This document shows positions 33,335 through 41,866 of a DNA stretch of 60,606 nt, piece by piece. A model generated the notes under the pieces. The model was not told the origin of the DNA. It worked only from the letters and a program-made list of their open reading frames with translations, and did no database searches. Origin of the DNA: an uncultured Prevotellaceae bacterium. GTDB taxonomy: Bacteria; Bacteroidota; Bacteroidia; Bacteroidales; Bacteroidaceae. Every line of letters starts with the position of its first letter. Positions within the stretch are counted from its first letter, which is position 1. Where the stretch lies: the NCBI GenBank assembly GCA_946185485.1, contig CAMHJQ010000019.1, positions 1-60,606 of the forward strand, written 5' to 3'. A program made the translations under genes and the position numbers.

Positions 33335-35191
33335 TTACTTATTAAAGGCATTGATAACAGGAGTCAGCCACTCATTCATCTGCTGCTTATACTGATCCAT
33401 AGGAGTCTGCAGTTGGGCTGCAGGGGCCTTTAACACATCACCGTTATAGTACTCATTAATCAGGTACTCCACAACAGTGTTAAGCATAGCCGAGAAGTCA
33501 ATACCAGTACCATTCAGCATAGTGGTAAGGTCTACGAGGCTAATGCCATTCTCTGCCATCACAGCATTCAAGCCAGCGATGACATTCTCTACTGTTACTT
33601 CCTGGCCATTCGCAACCAGACCGGCAATCACCTGATTGACCATGCTACGGACATCGAAGCCCATGGCTTCAAGCATGTTCAGGAGAGCAGCGGGATTCGT
33701 CATGTCGCTGAAATCAATATTCTGGTACTCAGGATTCAGCTGACCGTTGGTATACATGAGCGGCCAAGAAGCTAACTCAGCTACGGTCTGGATGATGAAG
33801 GGGAATAAGCCCAAGAAATGACTCATAGTTATATTAGAGGTAATAGTCAGATTGGTCTCTAAGTTGGTCTGTCCAGGAATGGTGCTGGGGGTGAAACCGT
33901 TAGCCATCAGGAGGGGAACGAGGTCGGTGGAGTTCTCAACAGGCACCGTGTCATCATCCTTAAAGTGGAAGAGATAAATGTTCTGTGAGGGGTCTGGTGT
34001 CCAACCGTTACTCATGGTCAATGGCTCCAATACAGACAGCATATTTTGGCTCTGGGGAGTGGTGAGATCCAAGTACTCGGGTTGAACATAATCTTTCAAC
34101 TCCTGACCATATAACACCGTCTCAATTTCAGTCGAATCATATTTCTTTGACAGGATAAGTTCACCAATCTGGCTGGCAAGGGGTTCCTGGAACAGTTCAT
34201 TGTAGGGAAGACCCATCTGCTGCGTCTCGTTGGTGGCAACCATCACCAGGGGCATGACCACGTTGAGGCCAACCTTTCCCATTTCAACGATTTTTCTGAA
34301 AGTACCTGCGAGATCAGCGGGTGCGCCACCGACAAAGGTCTTGTCAAAACTGACTTGATCAGCATACTGCATATCACGAGTCTTCAAAGCGGACAATGCT
34401 TCGGAACCACCGCCTGAATAACCAGCGTTGAAGGTCAGTGGACCATAGTTGATGCCCTTCTCCTCTAACAGGCGCTTGGCTGCCAGCAGACCGTCGATGG
34501 TACCACGGCCGTTGAGGTCACCCTGGACGAAAGCCTGCGGGAAGCGCTTGGTGGCACCAAATCCATAGAGGTCGGGGGTAACCATGATATAGTTGGGGTT
34601 CACAGGATTACACATGACGTACGACTCATAGAATGTGTTGCCAGCGGTAGGACATTCCTCATTCTTGCTAATGGTGAAATGGTTGAACAGCAGAATGCCC
34701 TCACTCTTCTCCCTACCAGACCAAATGTCCAAGGGGATGGTGATGCAACCGCTCAGGGTGATAGGATCACCGTAGGGGTCGACAGAGGGGTAATAGTACA
34801 TCAGCTGACGCACCCAGCGCCTATAGACGGGAATCTGCTCAATAATCGGCATGAGCTTACTCATATCCATATCACCAGAACCCATCGCTCCGCTCTCAAC
34901 GAGTCCGCTAATCCAACCTCCCAAGTCAGTCACCATCTCCTTGGCTGTATACTCATAGATGACGGGCTCATCATCAATGGTCAGTTCGTCGAAGTCAGGA
35001 TTCAGCGTAGCTATCAACGCTCCGTTGTAGTCATAGACACTAATGGTACCATCCTCGTTGAAGTCGATGGACGACAGTTGGGTAGAAGTATAAACCTTCG
35101 GATCGCTGTAGGGGCGCGTAATCTTGATGATCTTGGCCTCAACGGCGATAGTGGCAAACAGGGCCACCAATGCGAGTAAAATCTTCTTCAT
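33335..35191 (-). CDS. Exported alpha/beta hydrolase (secretory-lipase-like), large
   Basis: 618-residue exported protein (signal MKKILLALVALFATIAVEA). Residues about 30-80 hold a small beta module (KVYTSTQLSSIDFNEDGTISVYDYNG) shared with other secreted proteins here. The hydrolase domain has NHFTIS, PDLYGFG, the nucleophile serine in NAGYSGGGSEALSAL, the acid in FHFKDDDTVPVENSTDL and a histidine in TMSHFLGLF. Residues about 470-618 are helical and not recognised. It is the last gene of a four-gene operon, with the terminator beyond it. It may be an esterase or lipase, partner to the second hydrolase. Confidence 0.78.
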   Translation of the reverse strand: MKKILLALVALFATIAVEAKIIKITRPYSDPKVYTSTQLSSIDFNEDGTISVYDYNGALIATLNPDFDELTIDDEPVIYEYTAKEMVTDLGGWISGLVESGAMGSGDMDMSKLMPIIEQIPVYRRWVRQLMYYYPSVDPYGDPITLSGCITIPLDIWSGREKSEGILLFNHFTISKNEECPTAGNTFYESYVMCNPVNPNYIMVTPDLYGFGATKRFPQAFVQGDLNGRGTIDGLLAAKRLLEEKGINYGPLTFNAGYSGGGSEALSALKTRDMQYADQVSFDKTFVGGAPADLAGTFRKIVEMGKVGLNVVMPLVMVATNETQQMGLPYNELFQEPLASQIGELILSKKYDSTEIETVLYGQELKDYVQPEYLDLTTPQSQNMLSVLEPLTMSNGWTPDPSQNIYLFHFKDDDTVPVENSTDLVPLLMANGFTPSTIPGQTNLETNLTITSNITMSHFLGLFPFIIQTVAELASWPLMYTNGQLNPEYQNIDFSDMTNPAALLNMLEAMGFDVRSMVNQVIAGLVANGQEVTVENVIAGLNAVMAENGISLVDLTTMLNGTGIDFSAMLNTVVEYLINEYYNGDVLKAPAAQLQTPMDQYKQQMNEWLTPVINAFNK

Positions 35192-35203
35192 AGCAGATCC
35201 TCC

Positions 35204-35572
35204 TTACTTTTTAATGGTTTTACGAACTTTGTCACCCTTCTTCACCACATAGACGCCCTTGTCCTTCGGAGCGCTCTGCAGGCGACGGCCATCCATGGTG
35301 TACCAGCCGTTAGCCTGGGTTTTCTTCTCAACACCGTTGATGCCAGTAGGGCCAACGGGGATTTCAATACGACGAAGGTGGGCAGCGTCTACCTCCGGTT
35401 CATCAGTACCATCAGCATAATTGATGGTAATTTCCTCGCAATTGAAGGTAATCTTCTTCACCTCCTTGCCATTCTCGACATTCACCATCTTCTTCACGGT
35501 TTTCTGAGCCGAGACTGTTGCTGTACCTCCTAACAGGCATGCAACGAGCAGATAAAACACCTTTTTTTTCAT
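35204..35572 (-). CDS. Small secreted protein with DGT-module and sorting-like C-terminus
   Basis: 122 residues from MKKKVFYLLVACLLGGTATVSAQ. The middle reads KKITFNCEEITINYADGTDEPEVDAAHLRRIEIP, a pattern of short beta strands around YxDGT that recurs in three other secreted proteins of this window. The C-terminus (GWYTMDGRRLQSAPKDKGVYVVKKGDKVRKTIKK) resembles the C-terminal 'Y.LDGRR...GVYIxNGKK' tails found in many Bacteroidetes secreted proteins. It sits between the two hydrolase genes, 12 and 19 bases from them. Function unknown. Start chosen by the signal peptide; the longer open frame upstream overlaps the neighbour. Confidence 0.75.
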   Translation of the reverse strand: MKKKVFYLLVACLLGGTATVSAQKTVKKMVNVENGKEVKKITFNCEEITINYADGTDEPEVDAAHLRRIEIPVGPTGINGVEKKTQANGWYTMDGRRLQSAPKDKGVYVVKKGDKVRKTIKK

Positions 35573-35591
35573 AGTATAAAAATAATCTTGT

Positions 35592-37001
35592 TTATAATGT
35601 AATTTCCTTGATGTCAGTATAACCATAGTGCTCGCGCAACCATGTGGTAGAAAGGTACAGGAACACCAGGGCTCCGCCGCCGTGACTGAGCAAACCTTTG
35701 GAGTTGACGAGGTCACCAAGGCCGATGAGGCGAGCATAGGGGGCGAGCAAATACAAGTACTGCCCGAAATTGGTCGTTTGCATTTCCACATTCTCCACAC
35801 CCTGTTCTTTCAGGAATGCATAGAGGTGCTCGGCGTTCACCACGGGGACGATGCCATCGTTCTTGTGGTGTATCAGCAGGATGTCCTCATCCTTTCGCGG
35901 CGTCCAGCCCTTGCAAAGGTTTTCTTTGTCGAGAGCCTCCGTCAGCCCACGCGAGATGTCCGAGTTGAGGTCGAAGAGCGGTGGGGTGATGATGGCATTC
36001 AAATCGGTTGTATCTACCAAGGCATCTATCTCCAGGGAACCGTATTGCTTGCTCAGCACCCATTCGTCGATGTGGCTCAGGGTAGGCTCCACGAACATAC
36101 TGCTCCGAGGATTGTCCAACTTATAAAACTCGTTGAAAGCCAGCAGCACACCGATAATGGTGGAAGGCATGTCATCCTGGCGCGTGGAAACGAAATTCTG
36201 GTACGTGGCCACCATGTCGTAGGGACCGCCGCCAGCCAGCGTGCGGGTGATGCGGATGTCGGGGTGCTCCTCGGTCAGCAGCTTCACGACGGCCATTGCC
36301 GTCTGTCCACCCTGCGAATAGCCCATGTTCAGCAGTTCGTTCTCGTCCCACTGGAAGCCCTCTTGCTTCAGCAGCTGGCGGGCAGCTATCAGGGCGTCGA
36401 CCGATGCCCGTGCATTGTTGCCTCCCAGACAGTAGGCCTGGTTCTTATCGGAGGTCGAGCCAAAGCCATAGTAATCGGCCGAGACCATGATGAGTCGGCT
36501 ACTGGGCAGCAGATACTTCAGCATCAGGTATTGCAAGAGCAAGTCTCCTTGCGTTGGGCACTCCGAGGCCTTGTTCACCGTATAGTGGTTGTAGAGCACG
36601 ATACCGCGTCCCATCACGTCCGGTGACACTTCCTCGCCCATGCTGATGGTACCTGAGAGCATGACAGGATTGCCGAAGGGATCCTTGGAAGGATAGATGA
36701 AGTTGTAGTTCACCATACCGGAATAGCGTGCATAGGTGACCTTCTCGGTAATCCTGGCGTCGCCATAGGAGTAGTCGTCGGTCAGGTACTCGACCTCATC
36801 TCCCAGAGGCTCCTGCTCGCTATCGGTCAGAGTGGCATTGGAAGCTTCTTTCGGAGTCTTGCCTTTGTCCTGAGATTCTACGAGGTCTTTATCCTGATCG
36901 TCATCACTGGAGCATGACAACAGCGTACTGCTACCACACAGTAGCAGTATGACCGTCAGCATACACATGATGCTGTTAAACCTGTTTCCCACCTTTAGCA
37001 T
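35592..37001 (-). CDS. Lipase-like alpha/beta hydrolase lipoprotein
   Basis: 469 residues; MLKVGNRFNSIMCMLTVILL leads to a lipobox TLLSC and an acidic Ser/Asp linker, so it is probably a lipoprotein. Hydrolase landmarks: NHYTVNKASECPTQGD, SADYYGFGSTSDK, nucleophile GYSQGGQTAMA, acid in IHHKNDGIVPVVN and histidine in LLSHGGGALVF. It matches the core of the other hydrolase of this operon, so the two are related. Likely substrate is an ester; secretory lipases of this pattern act on triglycerides or short-chain esters. Lies 18 bases from the acyl-adenylate gene. Confidence 0.8.
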   Translation of the reverse strand: MLKVGNRFNSIMCMLTVILLLCGSSTLLSCSSDDDQDKDLVESQDKGKTPKEASNATLTDSEQEPLGDEVEYLTDDYSYGDARITEKVTYARYSGMVNYNFIYPSKDPFGNPVMLSGTISMGEEVSPDVMGRGIVLYNHYTVNKASECPTQGDLLLQYLMLKYLLPSSRLIMVSADYYGFGSTSDKNQAYCLGGNNARASVDALIAARQLLKQEGFQWDENELLNMGYSQGGQTAMAVVKLLTEEHPDIRITRTLAGGGPYDMVATYQNFVSTRQDDMPSTIIGVLLAFNEFYKLDNPRSSMFVEPTLSHIDEWVLSKQYGSLEIDALVDTTDLNAIITPPLFDLNSDISRGLTEALDKENLCKGWTPRKDEDILLIHHKNDGIVPVVNAEHLYAFLKEQGVENVEMQTTNFGQYLYLLAPYARLIGLGDLVNSKGLLSHGGGALVFLYLSTTWLREHYGYTDIKEITL

Positions 37002-37019
37002 AGAGGCTCTTTTTAGTTT

Positions 37020-38846
37020 CTATTTAGCGAGGTGGGTAAACGACACTTCCTTCAGTTTACCGTCGACCGGCAGTTTGTAGTCTTCCAGCTGTTCCTCGTA
37101 GTACTTATGGTCTAACTTACCAACCAAGATACTGCGGAACTTCACCTTATGGAACTTGTAGCCAGAGATGTGGAAGCCCTTAGGCAGCCACTCATTCATG
37201 TGGTTGTCAATACGTGTCAGTATCTGCAGATCCGTCTCCTTGCAGTCTGGGTTCTTAATCAGGTGCAGGGCGACGTAATTATGCTTGGTATCGCCATTGA
37301 CAATGCATGCCATGGTTTCCTTGATGGCAGGATCCTGACGAATCTCGTTGGCGATATGGAACAGATAGACGGTTTCTCCATTAGGAGCCACTACATGCTG
37401 CTTCATGCGGCCGTAGATATATACCATACCGTTTTCGTCAATCTCAGCCAAGTCATTGCTGTGTACCCAGCCGTCCTGGAACGTCGCACGTGTCAGCTCC
37501 TCGTTACCATAGTAGCCGGAAGCCATAGAGGGCGACTTGATCCACATCTCACCCTTTTCACCATACGACAGCTCGTTGCCGTCCTTGTCGAACACGCCCA
37601 CGGTGACACCCGGGAAGGGGATACCCACGCTGACGACATACTTGTCGTAGTTGCGCGGCTCCTTCTTAAACACGTTGTCCACCGTGGCCACGGAGAACAC
37701 CTCGCTCATGCCATAGCCCGAAACCAGCGATGTCGGACTGCCGCACTCGCGCATCAAGTTATCAATCCAGCGCAACGACTCCGGCGTGCAGCCCTCGCCA
37801 CCCATGATGGGGAAGCGCAGGAAGCTCAGGTCGGGTTTCTGACCCTTTGCCTTGAGCTTCTCGATGTGTCTGAAGAATCCTTCCCACAGAGGACCAGGCA
37901 CCAGCGTCACCTGAGGACGGTGCTTGAACATGGCCTTGGTGAAGAGTTCCTGGGTCAGACGCGGATCCAGATAGACCACCATGTTTAAATACAGCGGAGC
38001 AATCATCAGGATATAGAAAGCTGTGGCGGCAAACGGCGGCAGGTAGCAGTAAGCCTTGAATCCCTCCTTGAGTGTCTCGCCATCAGCATTGAAAGCAAAG
38101 GTATCGCGGAACATCCTGAGCATGGCCCCGTTGGACACGGCGATGAGCTTTGCCGAGCTGATGAGCGTCGTACCACTTGAAGCAAAAACCATGCTGATCT
38201 TTTCAGGATCGACAGTGGTTTCCAGCTCACCCTCATAGTTGCCATAGCGGCTGATGGCCTCGGAGGTCATCATATATTTCGAGCTGCTGCGTGTCAGGCG
38301 GTAATTCTTCCACCAGTTGCAAACACCCAGCATCTGCTTGTAGGGGAAGCCCATGGAGCGGGTCACGTCCATCAGCACCACCTTCTCGAACTGGCTGTCT
38401 TGCAATGCCTCGTCCAGCTTATCGAGCATGCCGATGAAGACGAAGGCTACGCGGGCCTTGCAGAGCGTCTCCTTGATCATCTCCTTGGCTGAAAACATGT
38501 TAGGCAGAATAGCCACAGCACCAATCATGTTGATAGCAAAGAGCACATAGTTGGTTTCGGGGAATGCGGGGCCAAACAACACGACTTCGTCGCCAGCCTT
38601 GACACCCATGCCTTTCATCACGCGCGCCCACAGGTGTACCTCTTCTACTACTTCGCTACGCTTGATATGATTACCGAAATAGTGGAATGCATCATAACGG
38701 TCACCATCCTTCAGCAATTTCTCTTCCAGGAATTTCCACAAGCTAACTTGTGGCAACTTTGCATCCAATACCTCCTTGTAGCCTGGAGCATAGTACTTGG
38801 TCCAAGGCATTTCGACAGACGGTTTATGGTTAAGTCTTTCGTCCAT
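37020..38846 (-). CDS. Acyl-adenylate (AMP-forming) synthetase/ligase
   Basis: Cytoplasmic ANL-superfamily enzyme, 608 residues, which activates a carboxylic acid with ATP, usually to an acyl-CoA. Core motifs: MVFASSGTTLISSAKLIAVSNGAM (A3, with unusual LISS in place of the usual GxPK), SGYGMSEVF (A5), GEMWIKSPSMASGYYG (A7), DGWVHSNDLAEIDENGMVYIYGR (A8) and the C-terminal SILVGKLDHK (A10 lysine region). It leads the operon that contains two lipase-like hydrolases, which fits capture and activation of released acids. An alternative is acyl-ligase activity on another substrate. The A3 change may alter activity. Confidence 0.85.
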   Translation of the reverse strand: MDERLNHKPSVEMPWTKYYAPGYKEVLDAKLPQVSLWKFLEEKLLKDGDRYDAFHYFGNHIKRSEVVEEVHLWARVMKGMGVKAGDEVVLFGPAFPETNYVLFAINMIGAVAILPNMFSAKEMIKETLCKARVAFVFIGMLDKLDEALQDSQFEKVVLMDVTRSMGFPYKQMLGVCNWWKNYRLTRSSSKYMMTSEAISRYGNYEGELETTVDPEKISMVFASSGTTLISSAKLIAVSNGAMLRMFRDTFAFNADGETLKEGFKAYCYLPPFAATAFYILMIAPLYLNMVVYLDPRLTQELFTKAMFKHRPQVTLVPGPLWEGFFRHIEKLKAKGQKPDLSFLRFPIMGGEGCTPESLRWIDNLMRECGSPTSLVSGYGMSEVFSVATVDNVFKKEPRNYDKYVVSVGIPFPGVTVGVFDKDGNELSYGEKGEMWIKSPSMASGYYGNEELTRATFQDGWVHSNDLAEIDENGMVYIYGRMKQHVVAPNGETVYLFHIANEIRQDPAIKETMACIVNGDTKHNYVALHLIKNPDCKETDLQILTRIDNHMNEWLPKGFHISGYKFHKVKFRSILVGKLDHKYYEEQLEDYKLPVDGKLKEVSFTHLAK

Positions 38847-38897
38847 AATTTAGTCTAATTTAATATTACTTAATGTTAATTCAATCGCTAATCGCTG

Positions 38898-38905
38898 CAA
38901 AGATA
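38898..38905 (-). promoter_or_regulatory. -7 box for the acyl-adenylate/lipase operon
   Basis: TATCTTTG on the minus strand, 51 bases before the ATG at 38846. A second box (TACCTTTG, 39048-39055) further upstream could also serve. Confidence 0.55.
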
Positions 38906-39069
38906 GGAAATAATCACCGAATAATAGGAATTTGCAGAATTAAAAATATGTAAAATATGTTAATCCGATCTTGAAGGGGTGGGGTAAATCCAACCAACTT
39001 TAAGGAAATACGGCCCAATCTTCTCCTATTTTTTTGTGTTTCCGCTGCAAAGGTATGAAGATTTTTTCA

Positions 39070-39077
39070 TATCTTTG
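39070..39077 (+). promoter_or_regulatory. -7 box for the LOG-family gene
   Basis: TATCTTTG, 20 bases before the ATG at 39098. Confidence 0.6.
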
Positions 39078-39097
39078 CAACAAATTTAAAAAAAATT

Positions 39098-39625
39098 ATG
39101 AAAGCATGTGTTTTTTGTTCGGCAAACCAGCAGCTTGACCCCGATTTCTTCACGTTGACGAAGGAGTTGGGGCAGTGGCTGGCGAAAGAAGGCCATACGC
39201 TGGTGTATGGCGGTGTGAACTGTGGGTTGATGGAGTGCGTGGCCAAGGCGGTACACGAGGCCGGCGGGCGCACCATCGGGGTGATTCCGCAGATAGTGGA
39301 GAAGAGCGGGCGCATCTCGGACCATGTGGAGGTGGAACTCTTGTGCGACAACCTCAGCGACCGCAAGCAGCTGATGCAGGACCAGGGCGACGTCTTCATC
39401 GCCCTGCCGGGCGGCATCGGAACCCTCGACGAAGTGTTCACCATCGCGGCGTCAGCCACCATCGGCTACCACCAGAAGCGCGTCATACTCTACAACATGA
39501 AGGGCTACTGGGACAGCCTCGTCGCCATGCTCGACGGTCTGCAGGCACACGGCGGCATCCGCCAGCAATGGCGTGACTACATCGAAGTGGCCAACAGCCT
39601 GGAGGACATCAAGGCACTATTGTAA
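39098..39625 (+). CDS. LOG-family protein (nucleoside 5'-monophosphate phosphoribohydrolase)
   Basis: 175-residue Rossmann-type protein of the LOG/TIGR00730 family. Starts MKACVFCSANQQLDPDF and carries LVYGGVNCGLMECVAKAV and the hallmark PGGIGTLDEVF, where relatives bind the nucleotide and catalyse loss of the base from nucleoside monophosphates. Bacterial members are best known as 5'-monophosphate phosphoribohydrolases of purine salvage or cytokinin-like activity; the real substrate is not read here. Monocistronic with its own promoter. Confidence 0.88.
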   Translation: MKACVFCSANQQLDPDFFTLTKELGQWLAKEGHTLVYGGVNCGLMECVAKAVHEAGGRTIGVIPQIVEKSGRISDHVEVELLCDNLSDRKQLMQDQGDVFIALPGGIGTLDEVFTIAASATIGYHQKRVILYNMKGYWDSLVAMLDGLQAHGGIRQQWRDYIEVANSLEDIKALL

Positions 39626-39840
39626 ACGACAACCTTTTTATTATTAAACGACAACTTGGACAACTAAGACAACATTTATTGCCTACGACGGCAACGCCGT
39701 CTGCGGGGTCAGGATAATAAAAGTTGTCCAAGTTGTCGTTAAAAACAAAAATAACAAAAGTTGTCCAAGTTGTCCAAGTTGTCGTTAAAAACAAAAGACA
39801 CCTGTTGTCGTAAAAAACAAAAAGAAGCTGTTGTAGTCAA
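39622..39840. repeat. TTGTCCAAGTTGTCGTT inverted-repeat region
   Basis: AACGACAACTTGGACAACT at 39647-39665 and its reverse complement at 39722-39740 form a 19-base stem around a 56-base loop that holds a small GACGGC-AAC-GCCGTC hairpin. Further copies of the right arm with AAAAACAAAA tails follow at about 39758-39798, with a weaker one near 39803, and a partial left arm at about 39624. It fills the gap between the convergent LOG and ybeY genes. A 61-residue minus-strand frame here is not considered real. Confidence 0.75.
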
Positions 39841-40247
39841 CGTAAGGATAAGGCCTTGTTTTCCGCGGCTTCCATCTGTTCGCGCTCGCCGGGGCCTTTG
39901 TCGTTGATGCCGCAGAGGTGCAGAATGCCGTGGATGATGACACGGTGCAGTTCCTCGTCATACTCCTTGTGGAAGAGTTCGGCATTGGAGCGGATGGTGT
40001 CCAGCGAGATGACCAGGTCGCCGTTCAGCGTGTCGCCCTCGCAATAGTCGAAGGTGATGATGTCGGTATAGTAGTCGTGACCGAGGTACTCGCGGTTGAC
40101 GTCGAGGATGTGCTCGTCGTCACAGAACAGGTAGCCCACCTCGCCGACCTTCTTGCCGTAGGTGGCAGCCACACGGCGAATCCACGCCGTCGTCTCACGG
40201 CGCTTGATGCCGGGGAATTTTACGTTTTCTGAAGAATAGGTAATCAT
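39837..40247 (-). CDS. ybeY: Endoribonuclease YbeY (rRNA maturation)
   Basis: 136-residue metal-dependent RNase for 16S rRNA 3'-end processing and ribosome quality control. The zinc triad is plain in VIIHGILHLCGINDKGPGE, which fits HGxLHLxGxD. Upstream the family pattern GYLFCDDEHILDVNREYLGHDYYTDIITFDY is intact, and the length is normal. It lies 52 bases after coaD on the same strand. Confidence 0.93.
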   Translation of the reverse strand: MITYSSENVKFPGIKRRETTAWIRRVAATYGKKVGEVGYLFCDDEHILDVNREYLGHDYYTDIITFDYCEGDTLNGDLVISLDTIRSNAELFHKEYDEELHRVIIHGILHLCGINDKGPGEREQMEAAENKALSLR

Positions 40248-40299
40248 TGCTGTATTGTTTTTTGCAGCGGACTACAGGACTATAGGACTTTTCAGCCAT

Positions 40300-40782
40300 T
40301 TAATGAGTCGTACTGTCATGTAGTCCGTTGCTAAATCCTCTTTTCGGGAGAAAGGCACTGACGTCGACACCAAAGTGCTGCAGTTCGCGCACCATTGTCG
40401 ATGAAACCGATGAATATTGCGGCTCGGCATAGAGCAGGATGGTTTCGACGCCACTGAGCAGGCGGTTGATCTCAGCCTGCTCGCGCTCGTACTCAAAATC
40501 CTTCACCGAGCGCACACCTTTCACGATGAAACGGGCGCCTTCTGACTTGGCGAAGTCCACGGCCAGGCCGTAGTAAGTCTTCACGGAGATGCGCGGCTCG
40601 TCGCGGTAGAGGTCGGCGATGGCGCGGATGCGCTCCTCGGCCGACGGCATGTCGGGCTTATGCACCTGGTCGCCCACGACGCCGATGACCAGGCGGTCGA
40701 ACAGCGGCAGGGCTCTGGTCACGATGGAATCGTGACCTACGGTAAAAGGATTGAAGCTTCCAACGAATATTCCCGTCGTCAT
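40300..40782 (-). CDS. coaD: Phosphopantetheine adenylyltransferase
   Basis: Penultimate step of CoA synthesis: ATP + 4'-phosphopantetheine to dephospho-CoA. 160 residues. GIFVGSFNPFTVGHDSIVTRAL carries the TxGHxxI nucleotidyltransferase motif; VKGVRSVKDFEYEREQAEINRLL and SSVSSTMVREL are the other conserved parts. Start MTTGIF at 40782; an in-frame TTG three codons upstream lies in the ATTATCCATT repeat. Followed by ybeY, preceded by ruvB. Confidence 0.95.
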   Translation of the reverse strand: MTTGIFVGSFNPFTVGHDSIVTRALPLFDRLVIGVVGDQVHKPDMPSAEERIRAIADLYRDEPRISVKTYYGLAVDFAKSEGARFIVKGVRSVKDFEYEREQAEINRLLSGVETILLYAEPQYSSVSSTMVRELQHFGVDVSAFLPKRGFSNGLHDSTTH

Positions 40783-40819
40783 AATTATCAATTATCCATT
40801 ATCCATTATTAATTGTCAA
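40783..40819. repeat. ATTATCCATT-type intergenic repeat, between ruvB and coaD
   Basis: 37 bases of AATTATCAATTATCCATT units between the ruvB stop and the coaD start. Same family as 22193-22227 and 52171-52205. Confidence 0.65.
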
Positions 40820-41857
40820 TTACTCAAAGAGCGTCGGTTCCATGATGTTGCCGGCGTAGGGATTGCGGCCGAAGTGCTTGTAGGCCAGCTCCGTCACCAT
40901 GCGGCCACGGGGCGTGCGCTTGATGAAGCCCTCCATGATGAGGAACGGCTCGTACACCTCCTCCAAGGTGCCGCTGTCCTCGCCGACGGCGGTGGCGATG
41001 GTGGTGATGCCCACTGGACCGCCCCGGAACTTGTCGATGATGGTCAGCAGGATGCGGTTGTCGATTTCATCGAGGCCGTACTGGTCGATATTCAGCGCTT
41101 TCAACGCAACTTTTGTGATGTCGGAGTCTATCCTGCCCGTGCCCTTCACCTGGGCAAAGTCGCGGACTCGGCGCAGCAGGGCATTGGCGATACGGGGCGT
41201 GCCGCGTGAGCGACGGGCTATCTCCAGCGAGGCATCTGTAGTAATAGGTACGCGTAAGATGCTTGCCGAGCGCTCGATGATGCGCTGCAGGGTCTCCGGG
41301 TCGTAGTACTGCAGGTGCATGTTGATGCCGAAGCGGGCCCGCAGCGGAGCCGTCAGCAGGCCGCTGCGCGTGGTTGCCCCCACCAGCGTAAAGGGGTTCA
41401 GGTCTATCTGGATGCTTCGCGCCGACGGCCCCTTGTCTATCATGATGTCGATGCGGTAGTCCTCCATGGCCGAGTAGAGGTACTCCTCGACGACGGGCGA
41501 CAGACGGTGAATCTCGTCGATGAACAGCACGTCGTTCTTCTCCAGCGACGTCAGGATGCCCGCCAGGTCACCCGGTTTGTCGAGCACGGGACCCGAGGTA
41601 ATCTTGAAACCCACGCCTAACTCGTTGGCGATGATGTTCGACAGCGTCGTCTTACCCAGTCCAGGAGGACCGTGCAGCAGTACATGGTCCAGCGGTTCCC
41701 CGCGATATTTGGCAGCCTCGACGAACACCTCCAGGTTCTCCACCACCTGCTGCTGTCCGCTGAAGTCGTTGAACGACAGCGGTCGCAGGGCGTTCTCAAA
41801 CTCCTTCTCGCTGGAGCTCAGCTGCTCTTGTCTGATGTCAAAATCCTGATCCATCAT
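40820..41857 (-). CDS. ruvB: Holliday junction branch-migration ATPase RuvB
   Basis: 345-residue AAA+ motor that moves Holliday junctions with Ruv[20 protein letters not shown], Walker [13 protein letters not shown], Walker [11 protein letters not shown], sensor GATTRSGLL and the winged-helix end [18 protein letters not shown] are all present. The protein starts [12 protein letters not shown]; the second Met is an equal start. Neighbours: nucleotidase gene upstream, coaD downstream. Confidence 0.97.
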   Translation of the reverse strand: MMDQDFDIRQEQLSSSEKEFENALRPLSFNDFSGQQQVVENLEVFVEAAKYRGEPLDHVLLHGPPGLGKTTLSNIIANELGVGFKITSGPVLDKPGDLAGILTSLEKNDVLFIDEIHRLSPVVEEYLYSAMEDYRIDIMIDKGPSARSIQIDLNPFTLVGATTRSGLLTAPLRARFGINMHLQYYDPETLQRIIERSASILRVPITTDASLEIARRSRGTPRIANALLRRVRDFAQVKGTGRIDSDITKVALKALNIDQYGLDEIDNRILLTIIDKFRGGPVGITTIATAVGEDSGTLEEVYEPFLIMEGFIKRTPRGRMVTELAYKHFGRNPYAGNIMEPTLFE

Positions 41858-41866
41858 GTATGATTC

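Noticed and set aside
39048..39055. TACCTTTG box on the minus strand upstream of the acyl-adenylate operon
   Set aside because: About 200 bases from the start with a closer box at 38898; kept only as a possible second promoter.
39609..39794. 61-codon minus-strand open frame in the 39.6 kb repeats
   Set aside because: Encoded by the TTGTCCAAGTTGTC repeats (TTTWTTWTTF-type peptide); no sign of real coding.
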